From positions 3,640,535 to 3,704,534 of the forward strand of contig JAJEKV010000094.1 of NCBI GenBank assembly GCA_021234155.1: 64,000 nt of DNA, in the 5' to 3' direction. Below, in pieces: positions 31,860 through 44,720 of the stretch; the first letter of the stretch is position 1, and every line of letters begins with the position of its first letter. Position numbers and translations under genes: made by a program. The DNA comes from Isoetes taiwanensis. Lineage: Eukaryota > Streptophyta > Lycopodiopsida > Isoetales > Isoetaceae. Under the pieces are notes generated by a model. That model made no database searches. It saw nothing but the letters and a program-made list of their open reading frames with translations, and was not told the origin of the DNA.

Positions 31860-34800
31860 ATGTATGGATCTGCCTATGACATAGAGGCCATCTTGGGTCT
31901 AGGGCTCGGTCGGTACCCACCCCTCGTGTCTGTCTCGTCCCGGTTCCCGCCCCAAAGCGTGCAAACATTGCTCCGACCTCGATCACCTCATCACTATCGG
32001 GGAGCCCTATCGGGCTCAACCTTCTCAACCGTACTTTCCTTACACTGAACATGCCTACATCCATCATTCTTGGGCCATGCGCCTCTTCCTTCACAACCAT
32101 CATCTCCCCGGGTGAACGCGGATATCCACAAGTCTCTTTTTCGCCTACCGGGGAATATCCTTTCCCTACATTTCCCCTTTGCCCTTCCTCGTTTACAACC
32201 TTCACGGATCTCAAAACCAATGCTCGGGCGACCGGTTCCTCAACCCAGATCACCCCTTCATCGGGGTCCTTGGGCACCATGCCACCTCCAACTCAACCTC
32301 AATATCCTCACTATCGCGTTCTGTCCAGATGAAACACTTTCACATCTACCTTCCCGGACTCGGCCCTGACTTATCCCACCTTTGGCAACCACGAAGGCAA
32401 ACCCTTAGACCAAAGTGCTCAGGCCCACATGGAAGGAATTTGAGGCTCTAAACGTCCCTAAATGGTCATGCGCAACCTCAACTGAAATTCCACATCTTTT
32501 CCACCACCACCCGCATGGCTCTCCTCATCAATGGCTCATGTCCAACAAAAGCCATTGGAAACAAACTGGTCGAAATGAGAACCTGCTTTTCTTTCTCATT
32601 ATGGGACCACGGATGATGATCGGCTTCATCTCAAGCAACTCAATGAACTTCAACAAGAGCCCGCAGTGCAGGGATTTTTGCGGATCGACTTCACATTACG
32701 CTTTCGATGTAAACTCAAGGAGTACCCAACCTGAGCCAGTTTTGGTCTGGTTTCTCCAAGGACTTCCCTCCGGCTATTAGACTCATGGCGGAATACACCG
32801 TCCCAAGACTTTGGAGGAGGCTATTGATCTTGTCAATCACTTTCGATCAATGTTTCCTCCCGTGGCGTGGCTCTTCGGGAGCTCCCTTTCATTCCACCCT
32901 TATGGTTCCACGGCGGGTTGTCCCGGCCTCAACACGCCAATCCGGCAGTAGCGATCGGATCTGGTGCCATATCTGCAAAATACCAAGGCCACTTGGCAAA
33001 TGAGTGCAACTCCACCAATGGCCCTCATTGCAAGAGATGCAACATGTGCAATGCAATCATGCCACGGAAGAGTGCACTTTCGCACTCATCCCACACCTTT
33101 CCGCAACAAACTGGTTTTATCAAGTGCAAACCACACCTCGGCAACAATGGCACTATCGGCCCACCGCCAGGTGCAACCAACTCAACTCTATCGGCAGCAG
33201 GGCAACAGCGGGGACCCAACCCGTCCTCCTTTTGATCCTTCTAAAGCTTCGGTGTTATCAGCATCAAGAATGGGGTCATACCACCACGGCGTGCCCTCAA
33301 CTTCCACAAGTTCGAGTCTGACTTCACGGCACCAATCCGGACCACATCGGTCAGCCTCATGGCTTACCAACTCTGGATTGCTAATGGCAAACAAGGCGAG
33401 ACCGATTCTTAAGAAGCCACCAAGGCGCCTCCGGCAATGGCGCTATCAACCAGCTCCGACAAATCAACCTCACTGGATCAACAAGCACGGGGAGGAAATT
33501 TTTCAGGCACTTAATCCTCCGGTCCGACCATCAAATTGGGTTGGTTTGGTTTCCACGCCCGACGAGGGCATCCGTCCCTTGACCATTATTCCAAATGGCC
33601 GCGCAACACGCGCTGCGGTTGACACCATTCCTCATGAGGGCGAAAAAAGGTTCACTTTGCACGACTTGGAGAAACTAATGCCACATGTCATGCCTAAAGT
33701 TAAGCCAAAGCATTTTAAATCTCATGCAAAGGCTGCTGAAGGCCGCCGCGCTAGCGAATGTTCATGCCACCACGAGCTCAACAAAGACAAGATACACCTT
33801 CCACATCTCAACCTCCGCTCTCGGGCGTATCCCCATATTCTTTGCGGTTGACTTACTCAAAGTTCTTTGCTTCACTACCACGCCTCCGGCACCCGTGGAA
33901 CCCGGCGGATCCTTTTTCTCATGTGCCTCACGGAACTCCAAGAGGGAGCTAGCCAAGATCAAAATTCCTTTAAAGCTTGGCCACCATTTTGAAACTTCGT
34001 CCTGCTCTCAAGGACCCGGTTACCACTCCCAAGCTGTTTTAGTTGGAATTTTGTAGCTACCTCTACACCCACGGTCCATGCCACGGTGGGTAATCGTCAA
34101 GTCAACCATGTTCAAATAGATGGAGGTAAGCGCGGTCAATCTCATCGCGGATAAACTCGCCAAACAAAATGGGCATCACTAACTCTTTCGTTGCCCCATA
34201 TGACATCAAGTTGGCTAATGGCCATATCACGCGCGACCTCAAAAAGTCACGCCTCTTCTTCACATCAACATCGGTGATCTCCGGCTTCCCCATGGAATTT
34301 GGAGTTTGGAAAGGCGGCGAAGATCCGGTGACTATGAAATGTTGGTCGGCGGACCTTTTCTCCCGCCGAGGCCAAGGTATCCATTCTTTGGGCCACGGAC
34401 GGTTAGTCATCAGCGATGGTCACCTCAATTCCACCATGGACTTTACAAGCAGGCGGGGATCATTTTACGTTGAACATGCGGAACCCTCTCTCTCCGGACC
34501 GCGGATTACGGAAGCTCGGAATATTTATCAAGTTCGGGCTCCACTGCGAGTGCGCCTCTGTCATCCTACCCGAATATCTTGATCCTTGGGGAGAAATGAC
34601 TCTTGATTAGGGACCAGGTTGTGGCTGCTTTAATTGACCCTTACCTGGCTCCTTGCCATAGAATCAACGTGTCGATCACTTTTCGATCGTCGAACCTCCT
34701 GCAACCCCCTCGTTGATGTACACAGTCATGTCATGAAGCAACCTCTGGCTGGATGAAACTTCGGCCACCTCTTTTTTTTTCACGCAGAAAGTGCCATGCA

Positions 34801-37720
34801 TCTGTTATGCTCCAACCTCCACACACATTGTCGGTGGTACCGTGATACCCCATATTGGGACTCCGGTCGAGATGCGGGGGGGCGTTGGCAGCAATCAGCC
34901 GTCCGGAGCTTCGCGCAAATCTTCCGACACCCTATCGTAACAGGGCTGTCAAACTTTTCCAAAAAGTTCAAACACATCTTTGCACGGAGCTGAGAGATCT
35001 TGGGAATCAACAAAAAGCTTGGGGAACTCACCATTCCTACCAAATCTGATGCAAGACCGGTTTAGCAAAGCGGCGGCGACGGGCTCAACCCTAATTTCCG
35101 CAGGTGATCGCGTCCAGGCGGAAATTGACAAACTCGCTAGCTGCGGGTTTTGATCTATGAGGTCAAACATTACGAATGGGTGAGCCCCCATAGTCATTGC
35201 CCTCAAACACAATGGTAAGATCCGTGCATGTGGACTACCTAAAACTCAATCGAGCCACGGGCGTGATCATTTTCCACTTCCCTTCACGGACCGGGTTCTA
35301 GAAGAGGTTACTTTGGACATGAGATGTACTCCTTCATGGATGGTTTTTCGGCTACAATCAGATCTCAATCAAAGAGTTACGATCAACTCAAGACTACTTT
35401 CACCACCGGGTGAAGTTCTTTTTGCCTACAAGGTGGTCCCTTTTGGATTATCAAACTCTCCATCAACGTTTCAACGCATCATGCTCTCGGTTTTCCATGA
35501 TTTCATGAAGGAAAATCCCTTCTTACAAATCTTTCAAGATGACTTCTTTGCGCCTCGGTTCATGGCTGACCATTTGGATAAATTGGAACTTCGTCTTCCG
35601 AAATGTGATGAGTCAGGCATTAGTCTCAATCTGAGAAATGCACCTTTTGCGTCACCTCGGGGAGTTACGTTGAGCCGTTATGTCGATGCAGCGGTATCAC
35701 CACAGATCTGCCAAAATCGGTTAATGTGCTCAAGGCTCAAGCACCAGCCAATATCAAGGAGACACGCTCTTTCACGGGTAAGGTCAATTATTACTCCACC
35801 TTCATACCGGACTAGCAGCCATTGCAGATCCCATTCATAAACTCACGGGTGAGCCCGATCCACACGGGCTTGGAATTCCCAGGCGGATCGCGCTTTCCAA
35901 CGGAAGAAGCTTTTGCTTTACCTCGGGCACCGGTTCTTGTTCCTCCTCAATGGGACAAGCCCTTTCATGTTCATGTCGATGTCGATGTCCGGCGTTTGCT
36001 ATTGGGCTGTTCTTTCTCCAGAATATGATCGCTGCTCGACAAACCAAATCGATCACGCCCGGTAGAAAACTCAATTACTGGCCGCCTTTGTATTCGCCCA
36101 CAGGCGTGAAGCTTTGGGTCTCATTTTACGTGTCCAACGCTTCCGTCACTACCTTTTGGGCGATCAAATCAAGTTCTTTGTGGACCACCAAGCACTCCTT
36201 TATTTGATCAACAAGTCCACGCCCGCCGGCGCATTGCTTTCGTTGGGTCCTTCTTCTCAAGAATTTGCCCCTTTGAAATCGTTCATAAGGCTAGGCAAAT
36301 CTCATGTCGTCCGGATTATCTTTCACGCATCCACCACGATGATCCCTCAACTGGAGTCTCGGGCGCCTTTCACGATGCTTTCGGCTCTTTTTAGTCACGG
36401 CAACACCATTGGTTCCATGATTTTCAGCCAGTACCTCCTCCACGGGTGCTCTTCCACGAAGCGAGCGCCTCTCTCCGCCCGGCAATCCGTCGACATCAAT
36501 TTCTCCGCGAGGTCCGTGACTACACCATGGTTGCGAGGCATCTCTACAAAAGGTAAGGACACCATCCATCGACTTGCCTTGTTTCTACCTCATGAAGTTC
36601 GGATATTGTTAGAGAAGCTCATCAAGGGCTGGGTGGTGGTCATTTTCATGGTGACACCCGCGACGCATAAAATCCTTCTAGCACGTATTTTTGGCCTGAC
36701 TCTTCAAAAGACGCTCACATACGCGTGGAGTGTGATGCTTGCCGTACGTGGGGATGACTACGACGGCCGTGGCGGAGCTCTTCCTTGACGCCGATTACCA
36801 CCCACTTCCCTTCCGGCAAATGGGGAATGGATTTTGTGGGACCCATCGACCCTCTGTAGCGGCACAACTGTGGATTACGTCTGGTTCTCAATCGACTATG
36901 CTACTAAATGGGCTAAGCTTCGCACTTCAGGTTAACAACACCGCAAAGAAGTACGCCCGGGGTCCTTTATCAACAAATCATCCGCGATTCTTGCCCCACC
37001 TGGAAGCCGGTCGTGATCGTGGTGTCCATTTCATCAATCATACCATAAAGGAAGGAGGCGAAATTATCTCGATCCATCATCACAAGAGCACACCTTTACT
37101 ATCCTCAAGGTAATGGTTTGGCGAAAAGCACCAACAAGACTCGGTCACCATTCTCAAGAAAATTTGTGACGCTTCGCATCGCCTTGGCAAACAAAAACTT
37201 CCAAGCGTTCTTTGGGCCTACAATACTTGTTTCAAAATTACTACGAGTCACACTCCTTTCAAATTGGTTTATGGTCATGAAGCTCTCATGCCGGTTTGAA
37301 TACATCCTTCCAATGCCCGTTTTCAATGACTCACGCCCATAATCCGCTTTGCCGACTCAAAGAAAGGGTCTATCAATTGGAACAATTGGATGAACCGAAG
37401 GATGCTTATATTCGAGTTCTTCATGGACAACGGTTGCAAAAATCTTTACATGACAAGCGTCACGAAGACAAAAACATTCAAAGAAAGGCGATTTGGTTCT
37501 TCTTTATGATTCAATTAAAAATTTTCCGGAAAGCTTAAGTTTCGTTGGCTTGGCCCTTATCAAATTGTTCAAGTGGTTTGTTGCGTTTTTCCAATGGTTG
37601 GAGTTAGATGGCACTCCATTACCTACTTGGTTAATGGTTTTCGACTCAAAACATTTCATCACCACGTAGCGAAAATCAACAAATGAATCTGATTCAAGCG
37701 GCAAACACCACGAGTGAGTA
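31860..37720 (+). pseudogene. gag-protease-RT-RNaseH-integrase region, copy 1, frame-broken
   Basis: In order: a gag start at ATG 31860; Pro-rich gag; two CX2CX4HX4C zinc knuckles (about 32965-33007 and 33036-33080), each disturbed by a small indel; retropepsin-like IDGG near 34116-34130; RT from about 35050, with the box FQDD at 35532-35543 and LGKVNYYSTF-like sequence near 35785; RNase H with HVDV near 35968 and a VDHQALLYLINKS block near 36180-36215; integrase with GGHFHGD (near 36633) and CDAC (near 36737) zinc-binding pairs and the FVGP-type core near 36830; and a GP-Y-type C-terminal module near 37540. The longest open piece is under 300 codons, so no intact polyprotein can be made from this copy as read. 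Confidence 0.8.
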
Positions 37721-38634
37721 GAAAGGCGACATATTATATTATAGTGGATATTTTTACAAAATGCGGGCAGCCCCGGCTACTTCCGCTATAGGCACCGCCC
37801 TATATACAAAAATGGGCTCCCGAGCCCCATCTACTAAAAAGCCTAAGAAAAAAAACCCCTCTACTGGGGTTGGGAGCGAGGTATCTGCGGAGGAGGTGGT
37901 AGAGGTTACGCTCGGGGGTCCCAGCGAGGTCGAGAACCACCTCCATCCGGGTTGGTATGAGGGTCGGGATGTTCAACCATCCCGAGCACCACCATCCATT
38001 ATGCGCCACGATTGTGGCGGCGCGAAGGTCGAGCAGTTCATTTTGCCGTAATCCACTCTGGCGGTTGGTGGGCATAGTGCAATTTTACGTTCAAACCCCG
38101 GCGGCCATGCTCGGCGCCATAGAATGCCTTCACTTCGCTTTCCGGTTAGTCTTATATAGCCCAGAGGCGCTGGTCGGCGTGGACCCGAGTAATTTTGCGC
38201 GTGTTTGCAATGCAAGGCTCTTTCTAAGCGGAGAATCTTTTCTCATACATATCTAGCCGGTGCAGCCGACACATTACGTTTTAATGTTATCCCCGCCGGT
38301 TACCCGGCATTAAATGCCCACTTGCTTCTTTTTATGCGATCCAACATTAAACTATGTCCTTTGGCCACCTATCACATCAGCTCATTCTCTCACGACCCAT
38401 CTCCACCGTTCATTTTCTCCCTTAAGTTGTTCGGGGACTTAATAAATTTTGCCTCTCATCATCAGCAATCCTTCGCATCTTTAGGCGCATCAGCCATCAG
38501 CGGTTCTAAGGTTTCCCCTCATCATACCTCTTAAGCCTCCGATTCTTGGCGCCCTAAAACTTTAGTTCTCTGGCGCCTTAGTTCTTGGCTTTCGTCCTCG
38601 CCTTTGGATCACCGTTCTTTCGCACATCTTTACC
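37721..38634. other. Spacer between pol and the 3' ORF, copy 1
   Basis: GC-rich linker with no recognised product. It matches 56640-57579 in copy 2. Confidence 0.5.
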
Positions 38635-41560
38635 ATGGTTGTAATCTTCAAAATTTACATCTTCTTCCGGGGACGGCTCTTTTGAATGTGTATCCTTCTT
38701 GACGCTAACTTTCTCCGAAGCCCACTGGGTTCAATCGTGTAAGTCTTGACAACGAAGCTTTTAAATTCTCTCAAATGGAACTCCGGCTCCAAATCCCGCC
38801 TGATTGAGCCAGCGTTCGCTAACATCATCAACAGACGCATGGATAATAATAACCGGTTGATGGCACCAACATTTTAGACTCAACACTTGATTTCGTGAGG
38901 TATTCCATATTCGCTTTCCAAACTCCTTGTTTATCTTGGTTCGCCTACGATCTAGATGTCACCGAAGTTTGGTGCCCTCTATCATGCCAATGTACATGGC
39001 GACAAATATCGACAACCCCCATGAAACTTTAATTAAGTGGCGGGCTAGTCCCTTGGGTAATTCTATCATCATCAAGAACCCCATATCAATAAGCCTTTCT
39101 ATAGCCATGGTGTCATTGCTACACACTCCAACCACCACATGGATTGGCCCAATTCGCTGTTCTACCGTTCTTCTCAAGAAGGGGACCGCCTTCGGGTTGC
39201 CACTTCCATTTCTCGGCAGTTCATGGGAGGCCACCTTCAAGCCATTGTCCATTTCCTTCCTCCCACCCACAAAATTCTCATACTTCCCACTCGGCTGGTC
39301 CCTTCCCAAGACTCACCGTTGGTACTTCATGCCTTCTTCTGGTCATGACCAAAATGCGCACTCCCATGTCACTGCCTCCTCTACTACACCATCGGCCACA
39401 CCACATCTCCCAAACATCACAAAACAGCCTTGCTGGGCTCCACCACCACAAAGACCCTCGTCGGTATTTGTACCATCCAATACTCACATCGCCAGATGCT
39501 CAAGTCGCCGTTCTTAAGTTGCTAGAATCCCAAGAAGCTCTGAACGGGGTTCCAAGCGGCACTACAAGGCCTTCGATCTCGTGCGTGACCTTCGGACTCA
39601 AGTCACACCCTAAGTTGCAACTTTGGAGGCCAAACTTCAAGACAAACCGCGAAGACTCTCTGCCGAGGCTCACTCTGAGATCTCAAAGTGCGGATCGGGT
39701 CAGCCAACGCGATCAGCAGACTCGGCTCCAATGATTAATTTGTTGGGCAAAACAAGTCGAACACTCTCACGGAGGAGGAATTTGCCAAGGAAAAGATATT
39801 TCTAAGCTCAGCGCCTTGTACTACGAGCTTTGTGGCAACTCTGACTCATAAGTTGAGAACTATGGGCCAGGGGTGGTCAAGAATTGCCTCCTTATTTCGG
39901 CTTTCTTAGAACCTCTCGGCTCTCTCTCCCAAGATCGGCTTCTGAGGTGCGAGAAGCAGGAAGATTGGCCAGTAGCCCGGCGCTTGGATTGCAGGTGCCC
40001 GTCTTGAACGGGGCAATCCTCCTCCCGAGTCAACAATTCCTTGAAAGGTCCGTGACCAATCCATATACGCTTAGAAAGGACATTGGATCGTGATCTTGAA
40101 CAACATTTGCAACAAGCTATTGTTGATCTGGTAGAGGGGCTCAAAGCTTAAAAACTTCGACTGGCCATCGCCATTGTCAACAACACGCCCCGACTTCCAG
40201 GTTCCTTCCTCCTATCAGATTATGTGTAGTTTGCGCGCCACCTATTTCCTTCGAGAAGTGGCATCGGTGATGGACTGTGGATGTTCCCCCCTGCGGATTT
40301 TCTTGGGATCGGCGAACTCACCATTGAAGACAAAGGTTTATCTTTGTGCCCTTTTGGTCTTTTGATCTCGCCCTGCTAGCGCCCGATCGGACTTTGTCTG
40401 CCTTCGATTGTTGACCCGCCCGGCTTACATTTTTCATGATTTTTACGGGGTGATACCGCGAAAAGCGTTGAGGGATGGGCCCACGCCAGTCTTTGGGGGT
40501 GACCCCACTTTGCAATGGTTGCTTCGGGATAACAACCCCTATCTTGGCGTCGACAACGGACCCACACTCTTCATCCCGGTACATGCTTTTGAGCTTGCCA
40601 ATCATTTTACTCTCGGCTTAGCGGGCGGCTGTGAGAATCTGGAAGTATGGGGATCCCGAAGATCTTCCCCTATGCTTTGGATTTATATAATAGGCACCTC
40701 ATGGGTTATAATCAATTAAAATTTCTCTGGCGGATAGTCAAATTCCCCCGCGAGGGTTGGATAGCCCTCCTCTGCTCTCAACTTCACCGCCTCGATTTGG
40801 GATCGTTGGTGTCCAAGCATGATCGACTCTTGTCGATCAATTCGGGGAGGCATTTCTCGATAACCCCGCCCCACGGGCATGGTTCACTTCTCCCTATGCT
40901 TCCACAGGTGTTCCTCCTCCCCGGGTTCTGACTTCGATTAGAAGCCTCTCCCCTTTGGACAAAAGGTCATGGATGGCCATCTTTGGATGGACTCCACCTC
41001 CGGATCAAGCGGATCTCCGTTTGGATCCCCGTTTATTCGCCGGATTCCCATTATTGGGAGGAGGGTACCCACTCGCGATACCATGAATTATGGATCTATA
41101 TTGCTAATGGCGTGGTTTGGCAGCGGCGAATCTCGATTCATGGTCTTTGACTTTTTTACCTTTATGCGAATGCCACCTCACGGAATCATGGTTCATCTTC
41201 AAGCAGATTTTTGTCTTTGCTCTCAAATACCTCTTGCTTTCTCCTTCATCGGCGGCGGCCAATTTTTTCAACGCTGCAATCCGAATGCGGTCTTCGGTGC
41301 CTTCGACCTCGGACACCTCCTCATGGAATGTCGATTCGTTTTTTTTTTGTTATCTTTGCCCTTGAAGATATGATGCGGCTCGTTTCCTCATTGATGCCGA
41401 ATCCGCCCCTTGGCATCAACACACCTCACGCTCTACAATCCATGGGACCTCATTGCCCGGATGCCATAATGGTGCCGAGCCTCATTCAGGGGATCACTTT
41501 CGGGCGGCATGGCTTCCATACCGAAAGCACTTCCCCTTTTCCTTCCCCGGTTAATGTCGT
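38635..41560 (+). pseudogene. Extra 3' ORF region of the retrotransposon, copy 1
   Basis: Begins at an ATG in the context TTTACCATGG (38635), shared with copy 2 (57580). Protein-like stretches occur in changing frames, for instance one including YIFHDFYGVIPRKALRDGP and PTLQWLLRDNNPYL (about 40430-40550). Athila/Tat elements often carry an extra ORF here. I see no envelope, RNase H or other domain I can name. The reading frame is interrupted many times. Confidence 0.45.
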
Positions 41561-41571
41561 TTGGTGAAGAG

Positions 41572-42115
41572 TGTTAGTCTGTGCCCTCTGATACAGGACT
41601 ATTCATCATACAATGGACCGGTCAAGCTCAAGATCCACGGTCGGTAGTCGGTGGGTAAAGGCTCGGTAGAAGACCAAAATAGCGGAACCATGCGGCCAAA
41701 GCCTAAAAGAAAGGTTTAAGTGGCTGACCCGTCACCGCCAGCGTCGTCGGCATGATTCTAGGCACTTCAAGAGGCACGCCAACATTCCCTAAATCAAGGC
41801 CTCCTTCGAGTCGACACTTGCGAATCGATCGAGTGTCTATATTGGGCCAAGGCCATTTAACATATATATGACTAGAGCTTCGCGCATGGTTCTAGATGAG
41901 TTTTGAGTCTTGTCTCCTTTCAGTTTTTCTCTCTATTGCAAGAGCTCATGTATGTTCATCGTGATATCAAAGGAAGCTTATCATTTTCCTCTCATTTGTT
42001 ACGTTTTCTTCTTCTTGTTCTCTTCTTGCAAATCCCGTGACATAGTCCCCGGACTCTCTGTTAGATCCACGGGTCCTCCACCAGGCATCTTCGAGTTCGA
42101 ACCCGAACCCAAACA
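41572..42115 (+). repeat. 3' LTR, copy 1
   Basis: 544 bp, TGTTAG...CCCAAACA, preceded by a purine tract (GGTGAAGAG) that serves as the polypurine tract. It is followed by target duplication AAGGA. Confidence 0.85.
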
Positions 42116-42989
42116 AAGGAGATCGTTCTACAATTTATGATAAGGTAAAAGTATTTTCTTGCAACATGTGTGCATATCAATATACCTCTCGATGAGATGT
42201 TCTTGTTTACGCCAACTCTACGGTTGATTATCATCGTTCCAAGGTTAAGATGAGATGCTTTGAAGTATGGAGGAGAATTTGCATATAGTTCTTGAGTAGT
42301 GTGGGGAGATGATTTGGATTGGATGTCGACATTGCGAAGATTTCTTACAACGGCAGTGTGCTTTATCCATATCTACTCTAAAGATTTACGGATCTTTTTA
42401 TTGTTTGTTGTTTATGTCTGACGACTTCTAACAATCCAAACAAGTGCGGAAAAGCTTTTTCTACCATCGGGCGTAACTTGGTTCAGTTATGATGAAGTGT
42501 TGGAGGTAGAGGCTATTAGGGCATGTAATTTAAAATCTAAGTTGTTGCAAAGGGCAAGTTGAACATTATCTAAAGGTTGCTATGAATTTTGACTAGGTGC
42601 GGGGAGGCATGTTTGCCAGCTTCGTGAATCATTAGTGACGGGGGGACTACGGAAATATCGGAACAACGTTATTACCGGTTACTTCTTTAAGCATGCGACT
42701 CACTTTGTAGATTCTATATGTTTGAAGAAAGTTAGGGATTGCATGCCATGTTTTCGGTATATCTGGGGGAGTTGCGGATGAAATAGTTTTCAAGAACACA
42801 AATTCACACATAAAGAGTATCATTTCCGAATTTCATTTTGCATGATATTCTATGCTTTAGAAGATGTAAGTTCACTAATGTTTCTTTTGCGGGATCAAGC
42901 TTGTGGAATATTGAAAGTGTTTTAAGTGAATTCAATGCACTTGCATTGAACCTTCTCGACCAATCACCAATCTCATTCTCGTAATGCCT

Positions 42990-44476
42990 TCATTTCATTC
43001 TTTTCTTGGCCTTTACCTTCTTTTTTCTATGATTATTGAGTTCTTGAGTTAAAACAATAGAATCTGGATGTACTGATAATGTCACAAAAGACATGCTCAT
43101 ATCTTCCATTAAGCGTTGATAAAATCGTGGCGTGATGTAGAAACGAGAATGGGAAGGCATTCTTTGCTTCCCCGACTGCCTGCGAAATTCCGGAGACGTA
43201 GATGTACAGTCCATGGGCTGAATTTGTTGAGTGAGGATGATATGCTTGGTCGTGGGGCAGTTAGGCGTTGTACATGATTTGGTTGGAAACATGCCATTTC
43301 ACCCTCTACAAGTTCCATGGATTTATTTGATTGGTTCTTATAGGATATTAAGAGGATTGGGTTGTGCTAATACTTAAATGATTATTATAAGGGCCAACTT
43401 TGGAAGACTCATCACAAAATAGAATAGAATAGAATAGAATATGATTTTATAAACCCGAGGAACCAAGCGTACCAGGACCCAAGTACAAGAGAAGACGGAT
43501 ATTACTACCGGATTAAAACCCCACTTCCCAGGTTTTGGGGAAAAACCTTAGTAGCAATAAGGATCTTGACATCTTTGCGGATTATATACATAATCTAATC
43601 AAATCTGGTGAGGTTAATGTCGGACGAGGGGGCATAAGCGTATTAAGCGTATCCATTACCTCCGGAGATACGATCAACCAGCCGCCTCGAGAGATGCTGG
43701 GCAGTGGCTCATGCAGGCGATGGGGAGCTGTAACCGAGCATACCCCGAGCCGGATATGCTCCGCCTGCCCGGGCTGGGCGTGACTTTCATCCTCAATAGC
43801 ACCACTGTTATACGGCCAGCAGCAGGAGACTCTGTCCTCACGCTCCCGGGAATCCATCTCCCTGTCTCCAGTGGGTGAGTGGAAATCACATGTGAGTTCT
43901 GCAGAGATGGTGGCGCGAAGCGTCAGCCAAAGGTTGAGAGGCGTGGGCTTTCTCCATCGGAAGCCGGGTGGGCTGCGGAGGGCAGATAGCCACCACCTTA
44001 GGAAGTAATGACGATATGGGACCAACAGTCCGGAATTTCACTCCCGATTTTGCGGGCCAAGAAGGCCTTCATGCACAACTCTAGATGGTTCAAGTGGTGA
44101 GGATATCCTTTGGGCTTTACCACTTCTGCCCCATAGGAGGACCCGGTTCAACCAAGGCCTGAACAAGTGTGCTGGTGATCCCATGTACATGACTCTGCCT
44201 TGTTTTTTGCATTGCCTCCCCAACTTTCCGCCTGGTGACAAAGTCATAAAGCATGGTTCCACATGTTCTATAGTGCCCATGCATGACAATAGCATATTGA
44301 TCATATCCATTTTTAGTTACATATTCCTTGCTGATGTTTGTATCGTAAAATGTTGGTGATATGGCATGCGAAACCATCATATGAGAAAAGGGAAAAAAGC
44401 GGAGATAGAAACGGTTTGAGTTCTTTATCGGAATCTTCATGGGAATAAACATGCCCGGAAAATCATATAAGATCAA
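42990..44476 (-). pseudogene. Unrecognised minus-strand coding region, copy 1
   Basis: Minus-strand frames read, from the 5' side, MFIPMKIPIKNSN, RFFPFSHMMV, EYVTKNGYDQYAIVMHGHYR and TMLYDFVT; then a GC-rich diverged middle; then MACFQPNHVQRLT; and finally MEDMSMSFVTLSVH ending in a Lys-rich tail (KKKVKAKKRMK). The same blocks in the same order occur at 62010-63737, which argues for real coding sequence. The frame changes several times. Family unknown; it may belong to a further transposable element. Confidence 0.4.
43421..43500. repeat. AGAAT-anchored dispersed repeat, copy 2
   Basis: Four AGAAT units (43421-43440), followed by ATGATTTTAT and GACCCAAGTACA-like sequence. Compare 21946 and 62420. 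Confidence 0.6.
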
Positions 44477-44720
44477 TCTAGTACTTTCACGATATTGTAA
44501 CTTCCTTATGAATGAGAATGAAGATTATATATTATAGCGTCTGGATACACATCTTAGAGCTGTTGATTAGTCGGTTTGGATAAAGTCGACCTCTATTGCG
44601 ATTATATAAGCTTTGGCAAAACCCCATAATGAGTCTCATTTGGTGCACTCTACCTTGCTTTCGAGGAAATTAGCTATAGCGGAATGCCCGATTACTCGAC
44701 ATCATAAACAAGCATTCTGC

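Larger units (their letters stand above)
31161..42115 (+). mobile_element. Ty3/gypsy LTR retrotransposon, Athila/Tat-like, copy 1
   Basis: A complete 10,955-bp element. It has LTRs at 31161-31726 and 41572-42115, both starting TGTTAG and ending CCAAACA, with a perfect AAGGA target duplication (31156-31160 and 42116-42120). Inside are a primer-binding site, gag, protease, RT, RNase H, integrase and a large 3' ORF region. The FxDD reverse transcriptase box, long 3' ORF and TGGCGC primer site point to the Athila/Tat group. All coding parts carry frame breaks. Confidence 0.85.
42116..44720. repeat. Right-flank duplication, copy 1
   Basis: Homologous throughout to 61104-64000. It lacks about 300 bp present in copy 2 (around 62890-63250). 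It continues the shared block beyond the LTR element, so it is not explained by retrotransposition alone. Confidence 0.8.

Noticed and set aside
39139-39734. The 196-codon plus-strand frames (38927-39517 and 39144-39734) as intact proteins
   Set aside because: They overlap each other in different frames within the damaged 3' ORF region and neither continues in copy 2.
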